Positions 26,714 to 35,395 of a stretch of DNA of 64,000 nt are shown one piece after another; within the stretch, counting starts at the first letter, position 1, and each line of letters opens with the position of its first letter. The position numbers were made by a program, and so were the translations under genes. Below the pieces are notes generated by a model. It was not told where the DNA came from. It did no database searches and saw only the letters and a list, made by a program, of their open reading frames with translations. The DNA is from Opitutales bacterium UBA5694 (GTDB taxonomy: Bacteria; Verrucomicrobiota; Verrucomicrobiia; Opitutales; Opitutaceae): NCBI GenBank assembly GCA_002420185.1, contig DIHO01000020.1, forward strand, positions 14,827 to 78,826, written 5' to 3'.

Positions 26714-28072
26714 CTACTTTCTCAACTCGGGGATGGGCTCCGTAAGCAAATAGGGTTCCTTGTGTGGAAGCAACTCGTCCCCTTGGGATTCTGTCCACTC
26801 AGTGAGCTCCTTTTTCATTTGGGCCATCACATCTCGATACTCTGAATTGCGGGCCAGGTTGTCATACTCCTTAGGATCCGCCTCTAAGTCGAACAACTCG
26901 AACGGGTCCCTCGTGTAGTAATTCCGAATGATCGCAGCGGCCATCGGGTCCAACTTAGCAACCTCGTCCCAAGAGTCCCAGAAGGCACCGGCACCGTCTT
27001 TTCGCAAACGGTCTGAATGATTTGTAAAATATCCATCCGGACGCAAATTCTCGATGTATTTGTATTTTCCGATACGAACACTTCGAATCGGAAAGATATT
27101 CATAACCCCATCACCCGTATGCGTCGTGAAGATGCGGTCACGATGTACCCTCGCTTCTCCTCTCAATACCCCAGTGAAGGGCTTTCCATCGATGTCGAAT
27201 GGTATCTCACCACCTGCTAAATCAATCAATGTAGGAACGAGATCGACCCAGCTCACCATGGCATCCGTCCGAACGCCATTGGGAACTTGACCCGGCCAGG
27301 AAACAATCAACGGAATCTGAACCCCCGTCTCATACAAATTCCATTTGCCGCGAGGCCATTGCCCACCGTGGTCGCTTGAGAAGAGAAATAGAAAGTTTTC
27401 ACCAAACTCCTTCTGAGCAATCTTGTGGATACGCCCCATTTCCTTGTCCATCCCCGTAATATCCGTGAGGTAACGAGCCCAGTGATCGCGTGTTTCAGGG
27501 GTATCGACCAAATAGTCTGGAAGAGAAATTTGGGAGGGATCGTAAGTCGGCTCTTCCGTCCACGGCACATGTGGACGGCGGTCTCCCACAATCAGGCAAA
27601 CAGGTTCCTGTAACTCATTCGACGAAAACCATTCACGAACCGCCACCGACATATTTCTGGGAGATTTCGAGTTAAAGTCCAATCCTTCGAATTCACGGGC
27701 TCCATGGGCGACTTTCCCAAAGGACGCGATCGTGTAACCCTTAGCTTTCAAAAGTGGGAATAGGAACTCGGTTCCTTCTTTCACCTGACTATGATTCGGG
27801 TGCGCTCCATGCCGGGCAGGCATTAGGCCCGTAAGGAATGAGAACCGGTTCGGGCAACAGGAAGGAGACGCCACGTACGCCTCGTCGAAAACCATGCCAT
27901 TGGCAGCCAGCATATCCATGGTGGGCGTGCGGACCTCCTTGGACCCGTAAACCGAGCTCTCCGACCGGCCCATATCATCGGACAGAAAAACCACAAGGTT
28001 AGGAGGAAACTTCTCTCCATTGAGGCAAGGAATCAATCCCAGGAGGGCTACTACCATGTAGGAATATTTCAT
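26714..28072 (-). CDS. Family S1 sulfatase with variant signature CCPNR
   Basis: A 452-residue secreted sulfatase, signal peptide 1-19. Metal-binding SDDMG (D32, D33) and the active-site signature C72-C-P-N-R76 followed by FSFLTG are clear; the usual Ser of CxPSR is Asn, a substitution that may affect recognition by the formylglycine-forming enzyme. SSDHGGQWPRGKW supplies the second metal pair and catalytic Lys. The C-terminal end has the common FELFDLEADPKEYDNLA tail. The layout resembles iduronate-2-sulfatase-like S1 subfamilies; substrate not predictable. It lies next to a sulfatase remnant and an enolase-superfamily gene. Confidence 0.88.
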   Translation of the reverse strand: MKYSYMVVALLGLIPCLNGEKFPPNLVVFLSDDMGRSESSVYGSKEVRTPTMDMLAANGMVFDEAYVASPSCCPNRFSFLTGLMPARHGAHPNHSQVKEGTEFLFPLLKAKGYTIASFGKVAHGAREFEGLDFNSKSPRNMSVAVREWFSSNELQEPVCLIVGDRRPHVPWTEEPTYDPSQISLPDYLVDTPETRDHWARYLTDITGMDKEMGRIHKIAQKEFGENFLFLFSSDHGGQWPRGKWNLYETGVQIPLIVSWPGQVPNGVRTDAMVSWVDLVPTLIDLAGGEIPFDIDGKPFTGVLRGEARVHRDRIFTTHTGDGVMNIFPIRSVRIGKYKYIENLRPDGYFTNHSDRLRKDGAGAFWDSWDEVAKLDPMAAAIIRNYYTRDPFELFDLEADPKEYDNLARNSEYRDVMAQMKKELTEWTESQGDELLPHKEPYLLTEPIPELRK

Positions 28073-28125
28073 CTTAACGAAGGGACTAAAAAATCAGTTA
28101 CCAGACTGAAGGCTAAACCTGCAAA

Positions 28126-28393
28126 TCACAAGTGTTTGCCGAGCCAGAAGTAGGCCGTATGGGCATCCATAAATCGTATTCCCATTCTAGCGAGGCGTTC
28201 CATTTGTAGCGTGTAAACTTGGGTCTCATCGGCGTTGCTGGTTAACTTCTAGTCAGTACTCGTATCCCCCATACCCATATCATCAGCAATCATGACGATA
28301 TTATTGGGTTGGCTTGGAACCTGAGCAGATGCAATAGTTGCAACTGCGCAAACAGCAAACGTTAACAAGGGTTATGAGAAACGCTTTTTTCAT
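28126..28393 (-). pseudogene. Sulfatase, N-terminal remnant
   Basis: ATG 28393 starts a lysine-led signal peptide (MKKAFLITLV) that is broken by a frameshift; the second frame continues ATIASAQVPSQPNNIVMIAD, DMGMGDTSTD, a TAG stop, then ETQVYTLQMERLARMGIRFM, and ends at TGA 28126-28128 just before the place where the catalytic Cys signature should be. This is the N-terminus of a secreted S1 sulfatase, different from the intact neighbour. The remaining three quarters of the gene are missing. It lies 12 bases after the enolase-superfamily gene on the same strand, so it was once its operon partner. Confidence 0.75.
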
Positions 28394-28405
28394 TTTGTAC
28401 GTAGA

Positions 28406-29521
28406 TTAGGTAATCTTGGAAATCTCGTTCTTGGCAACCATATGAGGCTTCAATTTCTCCCAATCGAATTCGACTCCAATTCCTTGGGATTCCGGTGCTA
28501 CCGCTCGATTGTTATTCACAACTAGGGGCCTAGACGTGTAGTAATCAATGGGGAAACTGTGACGCTCTAGCCAACCGCCGTGAGACTGCGATGAAACGAG
28601 GCTCACATGGAGCTCGTGCATGCCATGTGAGCAAATTGGAATGCCGTAATCATAAGACTGATACGCCACCTTAAGCCATCCCGTAATTCCTAAGCAGTTC
28701 GACGCATCGGGCTGAATGTAGGAAAGATTTGCTTGCTCAAAGGCGTATCCAAACTCGTGCATCGTATGCAAATTTTCGCCCATCGCCAAAGGTACGCTGG
28801 TCGATTCCGCTATTTTCGCATAACCCTGGTAGTCATCAGGTAAGGTGGGCTCTTCAAACCACGAGACATCAAACTCCTTGAATCGATTGGCAGCCTCGAT
28901 CGCCTCGTCCACGCTCAATGAATAGTTCGCGTCGACCATGAAAAATACATCCGGCCCCACCAATTCTCTTACCGCTCGGGCCCGAGCTATATCCTCACTC
29001 AAATCGAGACGCCCTACTTTGATTTTTACCGCTCTGAAGCCTTCCTCGAGATAGCCCTCGATACTCTTGAGCAATTTGGGAAGCGGAAATTCCAAATCGA
29101 TCCCGCCAGCATACACCTTGCAGCTTTTACCAGCTCCTCCCGCAACCTGCCACAATGGCTTTTTCAGCTTTTTACAACGGGCGTCCCACAAGGCGATATC
29201 GATCGCGGAGATCGCAAAAGACGCAATGCCTCCCCTCCCCACATAGTGAATATGTGATTCGCAAAGCTCATTAATCGATTCGACCTTCGAGCCATCTCTT
29301 CCCATAAGAAAGGGAACCAAATCATGATCAAGCAATGCCTTTATCGCCCATCCCCCTCTTCCACCGGTGTAGGTGTAGCCAGTTCCTTCATATCCATCTT
29401 CCAGATCAATAGTCACCGTTACCAAATCAAAACACGAGTGGTCCCCATGCGTTGCGTCCGTCAGCATTTCAGCAAGGGGCACCTTGAAAAACTTAGTTTC
29501 AATTCGATCGATTTTGCTCAT
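28406..29521 (-). CDS. Enolase-superfamily (mandelate racemase/muconate lactonizing) sugar-acid dehydratase
   Basis: 371 residues from ATG 29521; a start 60 bases upstream is possible but adds a non-homologous stretch. The N-terminal capping domain is followed by the barrel with the catalytic K166-x-K168 motif, metal ligands D197 (MVDAN), E223 (FEEP) and E249 (GEN), and the D272/H299 dyad (IQPDASN, CSHGMHELH). This residue set is that of the mandelate racemase subgroup, whose members dehydrate sugar acids such as rhamnonate, galactonate, fuconate or gluconate; the exact substrate cannot be read from sequence. Cytoplasmic. Its partner on the same strand is a sulfatase remnant, so it probably processes acids derived from oxidised sulfated sugars. 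Confidence 0.85.
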   Translation of the reverse strand: MSKIDRIETKFFKVPLAEMLTDATHGDHSCFDLVTVTIDLEDGYEGTGYTYTGGRGGWAIKALLDHDLVPFLMGRDGSKVESINELCESHIHYVGRGGIASFAISAIDIALWDARCKKLKKPLWQVAGGAGKSCKVYAGGIDLEFPLPKLLKSIEGYLEEGFRAVKIKVGRLDLSEDIARARAVRELVGPDVFFMVDANYSLSVDEAIEAANRFKEFDVSWFEEPTLPDDYQGYAKIAESTSVPLAMGENLHTMHEFGYAFEQANLSYIQPDASNCLGITGWLKVAYQSYDYGIPICSHGMHELHVSLVSSQSHGGWLERHSFPIDYYTSRPLVVNNNRAVAPESQGIGVEFDWEKLKPHMVAKNEISKIT

Positions 29522-30254
29522 TTCCGACTTTTGCCAAATTACCAATATAGAATCCAACGAGACGAGGACTCTTAAATCCAATAGCTATCTGGCTCGCCAC
29601 CACCCAGGCTTCAACATTCGATCAATTCGTCAACTGGTTTTAATTCAACGAAGAGAACGCTTCCCTTGCCACACAAACCCCTATCGCCCCTTCGATGACG
29701 AAAAGAAGTGCGATTGCTTTCTCACTGATTTCGATTATCACGTCTTTTAAAAAACCCGACTATTCTTACCTCAACCCGCAGATGTCCTAGAAAACCGAAA
29801 AATGGTATTCCTATGCAAAGGAACGGTAGGGGCGTATTCTCCGTCTCTGGTACCCTAAAAGACAAATTACGAAGATATGCAGCCAAAGCTGGCTTTACTC
29901 ATATCGGGCACCTTCACGCGAACCGAGTTTCCGGGAATCGAACTTTCCTTCGATGAGCTCCATAAATCCCTAATACCTATGGATAAGCACATTATCTCCG
30001 GACTGCCTTGTCCCTTACTCATAAAGACTTTTCTCCGTAAGCGAACCTACTATTCCTACGCTCCCGAAAATTTCAGTTGTAAAGATTTGTAAGTATCCGC
30101 ACAGACGGCAATTCCAAAAGAATAATTGACTCGGGAACCCAAGCTAGATCCTCATTGAAAATTACTACGCAGCTACGTTCAGGAAAGCGATTTCCGCGAT
30201 CATTAGCTTTAGACGGTTTTTCCTCATACTAACCCTCAGATACCGTAAAACCTT
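29522..30254. other. Long intergenic region with one unrecognised short open frame
   Basis: About 730 bases between divergent genes. A plus-strand frame at 29877-30092 (ATG, 71 codons, starting MQPKLALLISGTF) has protein-like composition but no match I recognise; it may be a decayed gene. Nothing else was found: no palindrome, no remnant of a known family. Confidence 0.35.
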
Positions 30255-31841
30255 TTGATCCCAATACTTCCAAAACCCTCTTCCCCTCAGTTTAAAACGA
30301 CCGTGCTTTTTGCGGCATCTCTGCTAATATTCAGTTCATCTCAAGCAGCAGACGTAGTGGGCTCTCGACCCAATATCGTATTAATCCTGGCAGACGACAT
30401 GGGCTGGAATGAAGCGGGCTTCAATGGGGGTGACTCTGAGCACACCCCGCACATTGATCGTTTTCGCAACGAAGGGGTCAGTCTAACTCAGTTTTACAGT
30501 CATGCCGTCTGTGCTTCTACTCGGGCCGCATTCCTAACCGGACGCTACGCATTTCGAACCTGGAGCGATTGGCGCTCAGAGGACTTTGGCAAACCAAGCT
30601 ATCTCAAAAAGCTGGGCCTAACCTTGCCAACCAATGAACAAGGTGAAAAGACCCGTCGCATTCACGCGTTGGATACTAATGAGAGGACCGTGGCGGAAGC
30701 GCTTAAGAGTGCTGGATACCTCACTGCCCTAATCGGAAAGTGGCACTGTGGGGAATGGCTACCCGAGCACCTTCCCATGGGCCAGGGATTCACGCACCAA
30801 TACGGACACTACGCCTGGGGTGTAGACTATAACAACTACACCATTCCTCACAATGCTCCTGCCCGCTACGCAGTCTATGACTGGCATCGGGATCAGGAGC
30901 CGCTTTACGAGCAAGGCTACACGACTGACCTCATCGCCAATGAGACTGTCCGGCTGATCGCCCAGCACAAAGACAAGTCTTCGGGCAAACGCCAATCCCA
31001 ACCCTTTTTCTTCTACGTTCCTTTCAATGCCATCCATGGCCCCTTAGAGGAAATTCCACGCTACACAGACAAATATGAAAAGCGCTATGCGGCTCTCAAA
31101 TGTCTCGACGATGCAGTCGGCCGCATCGTTGGGGCTGTGGATCAATATGGCTATAAGAATAACACTTTGGTAATATTCACCAATGATAATGGAGGACTCA
31201 GGGCCGAAATGAACGCTCCCTACCGCGGCCACAAAAACACCAATTACGAGGGAGGAGTTCGCGTACCTTGCATCTTTAGATGGCCGAGAAAGATCGAGCC
31301 GGGAACTTCAAACGAGGCCATGATGCACATCGTCGATCTCTATAGCACCTTCATAACTCTCGCAGGCGGTAGCCACAAGCAAAAGCAAACGGTAGACAGT
31401 ATCGACATGACAGGTACAATTTTCGCTGGTGAGCCCGCTCCACGAGAGGAAATTATCTACGAGGTCTCAGGCAGTGTGCGTTTTCCCGCGATTCGACTGG
31501 GCGACTACAAACTCGTGGGTAAGGAGCTATACAATATCGTGGTGGACCCCGGCGAGACGGAAGATATCGCAAACGAGTATCCAGGCATTGTTGAGCGGCT
31601 CGCAAAACGGGTAGCAGAGGCGGGAACGCAACGATCGGCCTTGCCCGATATGTCGCAGCTCATGTCCCCCGCCCTTCCTTGGGTTTACGGTCAAAAGGAG
31701 AATGCCACCGCACCGAATTGGGTAAAAGAGGTAGTTCGCAAAGTCCGAGCGACCCAACCCAAAGATTGGGCTCCCGGGACCACTCCTTGGCCTCAGGCCC
31801 CAGTTGATGGAAAAATAACCTACACCGGCGACGGAAGGTAG
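30255..31841 (+). CDS. Family S1 sulfatase with CASTR signature
   Basis: A 528-residue secreted sulfatase with a signal peptide ending near AADVVG (residue 32). The start is probably TTG at 30255; GTG at 30303 is a second option since no ATG precedes the domain. LADDMGWNEAG holds D47 and D48, the signature is C86-A-S-T-R90-AAFLTG, and FTNDNGGLRAEMN provides the second metal pair. Ser replaces Pro at the third signature position and Thr replaces Ser at the fourth, a combination known in some arylsulfatase-B-like groups. KWHCGEW supplies the usual Lys-His pair. It stands alone on the plus strand. Confidence 0.86.
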   Translation: MIPILPKPSSPQFKTTVLFAASLLIFSSSQAADVVGSRPNIVLILADDMGWNEAGFNGGDSEHTPHIDRFRNEGVSLTQFYSHAVCASTRAAFLTGRYAFRTWSDWRSEDFGKPSYLKKLGLTLPTNEQGEKTRRIHALDTNERTVAEALKSAGYLTALIGKWHCGEWLPEHLPMGQGFTHQYGHYAWGVDYNNYTIPHNAPARYAVYDWHRDQEPLYEQGYTTDLIANETVRLIAQHKDKSSGKRQSQPFFFYVPFNAIHGPLEEIPRYTDKYEKRYAALKCLDDAVGRIVGAVDQYGYKNNTLVIFTNDNGGLRAEMNAPYRGHKNTNYEGGVRVPCIFRWPRKIEPGTSNEAMMHIVDLYSTFITLAGGSHKQKQTVDSIDMTGTIFAGEPAPREEIIYEVSGSVRFPAIRLGDYKLVGKELYNIVVDPGETEDIANEYPGIVERLAKRVAEAGTQRSALPDMSQLMSPALPWVYGQKENATAPNWVKEVVRKVRATQPKDWAPGTTPWPQAPVDGKITYTGDGR

Positions 31842-31909
31842 TCCCGCCCCCGTCAATTGTAGGGGCACTAGTCAATCCCGCAAACAATCGATCTGCAAAA
31901 TCCTAAAGA

Positions 31910-32905
31910 CTATCGGACAAACCGATTCCAACGTTTATTTAGGTCGTGGGGGTCCGGTTTTCCATTCTGAACCACTAACCGATATCGCATGATAGATACT
32001 TGGCCTGGCGAGATTTTCCAGGCGAACTCCTGAATCGGAACGTAGTTGAAAAATATGGCTCCGTTGTTGGATGTTTCCGGCCAAACGCGCATCCGTTGGG
32101 GGAAGTCGTGGTTTTCGCGGTGGCAAAGAATCGTCAATGTATCCGCTTCAGAACCCGTTTTCTTTTCTCCCCACATCGCAATCCATTTCGACCGTGTGGT
32201 ATGGCCATCGTTACGGTTTTTGCCCTCAGAACTAAGATAGTCGCTATTGGTCCTATCCCAATGATGGGGTGCTCGGTAAGCGATGGGGCCACCATAACGG
32301 TAGGCAGGAAGTTTCAAAGAAGAACTCGATACATTCGTCTGGACCGTTTTATAGTCGATCTCATAAGCACCATCAATTAACCGGGCTACCACCGTAAAAA
32401 CTCCTCTTAGAATCACTCTTTCCTTATCCTGGTTCCCCGGAAAGGCAACGTGCTCTTGCACTACTGTAAATCCCGCCGAGTCACTCCCCCGAGATAGTGA
32501 GAGCGTTTTAGCATATCGCACCCTTCCTGTCTTTTCCTTCAAATTCCAAAAGTCGACATTCTCTCCCTCAATCTCGCACTCCACCCACGCATGCCAGAGT
32601 CCAAAATGATGATAGTGATCGTCTGGATGAATCCCCGTAACAACCGTCCCGCTAGGCGAATAGACCGGATGGATAAAACCGCTACGAGTGAAAATAGGGT
32701 CAGCACCCTCGGGGGGTGGCACGTCCGCTTTGTGGTAGGTTAGAATTGATCGGTCATCGATAGAGACAGTGATGCTTGCATCAGTTTCACGAACGGAAGG
32801 TGTGGCTGCGTCAGCAGCAAAAGAAACAAGCGTTAAAAAAAATACACAGGGGGTACAGGTTCGTGATGGTCTGTGCATAAGCCCAAAAAAAATAGGCTTC
32901 CGCAT
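31910..32905 (-). CDS. DUF6807 (PmoA-like) family exported protein
   Basis: A 331-residue protein, or 322 if started at the second Met (32878), which gives a shorter signal peptide ending near ADAA. The rest is one DUF6807 domain: FTRSGFIHPVYSPSGTVVTG, then HPDDHYHHFGLWHAWV, a His-rich stretch that probably binds metal or sugar, and a GPIAYRAPHHW segment. The family is common among secreted proteins of Planctomycetes, Verrucomicrobia and Bacteroidetes and is annotated as methane-oxygenase-like PmoA only by weak similarity; the reaction is unknown. It begins 15 bases after the PQQ dehydrogenase stop, so both are likely one transcript. Confidence 0.82.
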   Translation of the reverse strand: MRKPIFFGLMHRPSRTCTPCVFFLTLVSFAADAATPSVRETDASITVSIDDRSILTYHKADVPPPEGADPIFTRSGFIHPVYSPSGTVVTGIHPDDHYHHFGLWHAWVECEIEGENVDFWNLKEKTGRVRYAKTLSLSRGSDSAGFTVVQEHVAFPGNQDKERVILRGVFTVVARLIDGAYEIDYKTVQTNVSSSSLKLPAYRYGGPIAYRAPHHWDRTNSDYLSSEGKNRNDGHTTRSKWIAMWGEKKTGSEADTLTILCHRENHDFPQRMRVWPETSNNGAIFFNYVPIQEFAWKISPGQVSIMRYRLVVQNGKPDPHDLNKRWNRFVR

Positions 32906-32920
32906 GGTTCTTGCAATAAT

Positions 32921-35101
32921 CTATTTCAACTCTTCGGGCAAAGCAAAGGCGACATAACGGCTTCCGGAAACCGTCCCCATTTTCCCTCCTCCACAAGCGA
33001 TGACAACGTACTGCCGCTCGCCCGCTTCGTAAACAGAAGGCGTAGCATAGCCGCCGGCGGGAAGTTTGTGCTTCCATAGTTCTTCACCCGTTTCCTTGTC
33101 AAAGGCCCGAATGTGCTCATCTTTAGTGGCCGCAATAAAAATGAGTCCTCCCGCCGTGGCGACGGGGCCCCCATAGTTTTCCGTACCTGTTTTCTCGACC
33201 CCTCTTATAGTGAGAGCTTCAAACTCCCCCAAGGGAACCTTCCACAGGATCTCTCCCTTATTGAGATCAATCGCGTTAAGCGTCCCCCAGGGTGGCTTTA
33301 CGGCAGGGTAGCCTTCTTGATCCAGGAAACGATTGTATCCAGTATGAGAATATGGCAGTGTAGCCTCATTAGAAGCTAGACCCAGAGCTTGTGGATCCAC
33401 CTCTTCCTTTGAATTGAGCAGGAAAGCGATTACCGCTTCTAGCCGCCCCTCACCCAGTTGCCTGAAAGAGGGCATAAATCCCTTGCCCTCCATCAATAAG
33501 GTCAGGATCTCATCTTTCTTCATTTTTGTTCCCAAAGACTGAATACTTGGGAAGGTGCCCGTTGGATCTCCTTGCCCTTCAGGGCCGTGACAGAACGCAC
33601 ATCTATTTTGGTAAATCTCCTCACCTAAGTGGGCCAGACGGACTGAGCCCCCTGCACGAGCGGTAGCCCGTTTGGTTTCAACCATAGTCATAATCCAGGG
33701 CATTTCGTTCCCATTCACATACATGATTCCAGTATCAGGCTCAACCGACGCCCCACCCCATTCGCCACCGCCATCGAATCCGGGAAAGATGACCGTCCCT
33801 TCTTTGCTCGGCGGAATGAACTGCCCATCCGATCGAAGGTTAGCCAGGATTCCAGTCACATAACTATGGGCTTCTTCGTTTATGTTGGTCACGTCTTTAA
33901 AATCGAAACGCTGCCGGGCAAAAGGCTCTGGCCTAATCGGAAGCGGCTGAGTGGGAGAGGAAACCTCTCCCTGCAAGTCAGATCGGGGAAAAGGCATTTC
34001 CTCAACGGGGTGAAGCGGCGCTCCTGTGTCTCGATCTAGAACGAAGACATGTCCCGACTTTGTGATTTGCGCCACCGCATCTCTTTTCACACCATCAATT
34101 TCGAGTGTCACGAGGTTGGGCGGAGCGGGTAAATCCCGGTCCCAAATGTCGTGATGAACCGTTTGGAAATGCCACTTGCGCTCTCCTGTCCGTGCATCCA
34201 AAGCTATAATACAGTTTGCGAATAGATTATCCCCAACACGATTACCTCCATAAAAGTCGAACGATGCAGAGCCCGTAGGAGCATATACCATCGCGCGATC
34301 ACGATCAACGCTCATCCCTGCCCAAGAATTCGCTCCACCCGCCCAATCGTAGGCTCCAATAGGCCAAGTCTCCAATCCGTATTCACCTTTCTGAGGAATG
34401 GTATGAAATGTCCAAGCAACTTCACCCGTCAGAATATCAAAGGCTCTAATATGACCCGGTGCCGCGTCGATATTTTCGGAGACACGAGTCCCCATGATCA
34501 AGAGATCCTCAAAAACGGTTCCCGGAGTCCTCGATTCAACATGTAAATCCTGGGCTCTCTCACCTAGGTCGAGCTTGAGTGAGGTCCGGCCTCCTTCCCC
34601 AAAAGACTCTATTGGTAATCCTGTATTTCCCTCTAGGCATAAAAGCCAACCGCCGATTGACATGAGAATGCGCTTTTCTTTCGGGCCCTCCCACAAAGCA
34701 ACCCCTCGATTTGCACTGATTCCAAAAGACACGCCCTCGCCCTCAAGCCAGGTTTTTGGATCGAATTCCCAAAGCGGACTTCCTGTTGCCGCTTCTAAGG
34801 CAAAAACCTTCAACGTGGGGGAGGTGCCATAAAGAATACCGTCTTTAACAATGGGATTACACTGCATTTGCGATCGCTCCCCTAGCTCAACATTATCGCT
34901 CGTGTAGGTCCAAGCGACCTCCAAAGTGCCCACATTGTCCTTGGTGATTTGTTCAAGATAGGAAAACTGGTTCCTTGCTTCATCTCCTTGGTAAGTTGGC
35001 CACTCACGGCTCCTCGAGTCCTTTGAAAGTCGATCACTCGAGCTACAAGCGGCGAGCAAAATCATTAATACAAAAACTATTTCGACACGAACTTGTTTCA
35101 T
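32921..35101 (-). CDS. PQQ-dependent dehydrogenase (quinoprotein) with internal cytochrome c domain, lipoprotein
   Basis: 726 residues from ATG 35101, chosen because it places a lipobox (LMILLAAC, Cys19) at the right distance; an upstream start at 35158 would bury it. The mature protein is an eight-bladed quinoprotein of the glucose/quinate dehydrogenase type: WPTYQGDEARNQFSYLEQI at the start, HHDIWDRDLPAPPNLV in the middle, and GGPVATAGGLIFIAATKD near the end. A cytochrome c domain (C501-A-F-C504-H505) is inserted before the last blades, as in soluble quinohaemoproteins. It would oxidise a sugar or alcohol at the outer face of the cell envelope and pass electrons to its haem. PQQ synthesis genes are not in this window. 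Confidence 0.88.
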   Translation of the reverse strand: MKQVRVEIVFVLMILLAACSSSDRLSKDSRSREWPTYQGDEARNQFSYLEQITKDNVGTLEVAWTYTSDNVELGERSQMQCNPIVKDGILYGTSPTLKVFALEAATGSPLWEFDPKTWLEGEGVSFGISANRGVALWEGPKEKRILMSIGGWLLCLEGNTGLPIESFGEGGRTSLKLDLGERAQDLHVESRTPGTVFEDLLIMGTRVSENIDAAPGHIRAFDILTGEVAWTFHTIPQKGEYGLETWPIGAYDWAGGANSWAGMSVDRDRAMVYAPTGSASFDFYGGNRVGDNLFANCIIALDARTGERKWHFQTVHHDIWDRDLPAPPNLVTLEIDGVKRDAVAQITKSGHVFVLDRDTGAPLHPVEEMPFPRSDLQGEVSSPTQPLPIRPEPFARQRFDFKDVTNINEEAHSYVTGILANLRSDGQFIPPSKEGTVIFPGFDGGGEWGGASVEPDTGIMYVNGNEMPWIMTMVETKRATARAGGSVRLAHLGEEIYQNRCAFCHGPEGQGDPTGTFPSIQSLGTKMKKDEILTLLMEGKGFMPSFRQLGEGRLEAVIAFLLNSKEEVDPQALGLASNEATLPYSHTGYNRFLDQEGYPAVKPPWGTLNAIDLNKGEILWKVPLGEFEALTIRGVEKTGTENYGGPVATAGGLIFIAATKDEHIRAFDKETGEELWKHKLPAGGYATPSVYEAGERQYVVIACGGGKMGTVSGSRYVAFALPEELK

Positions 35102-35240
35102 CCTTGCACAAAAATCGGACCGCCATAAACTGGCCCTCGGATTTATCCAGGGCAACACTTTCTTAAATCTACTGGGTTCGATATAGAACGATTTTTACTA
35201 GGTAGGACAACGACCTCAGACAAGCCCCGGGGTATTTTAA

Positions 35241-35271
35241 GGTAGAGGGCGTTAGGAGAACGCCCACTACC
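35241..35271. repeat. Strong 13-bp hairpin, REP-like or 3'-end element
   Basis: Left arm GGTAGAGGGCGTT (35241-35253) and right arm AACGCCCACTACC (35259-35271) pair with a single mismatch around a five-base loop. It lies between the start of the PQQ dehydrogenase gene and the 3' end of the mannosylglycerate hydrolase gene. No T-tract follows on either strand, so a dispersed palindromic repeat or a transcript-stabilising hairpin fits better than a terminator. Confidence 0.55.
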
Positions 35272-35395
35272 AAAGTCAGATACGAAGCCACCGACAAGAG
35301 TATTCACCTTTTAGGGCCCGCTAGTCATAAGCTTCGCAGTATTTTTCCAGAAGAAATAAAGCGGAGCTAGTAAAGGTCTAGGCGATGCACTGCCT

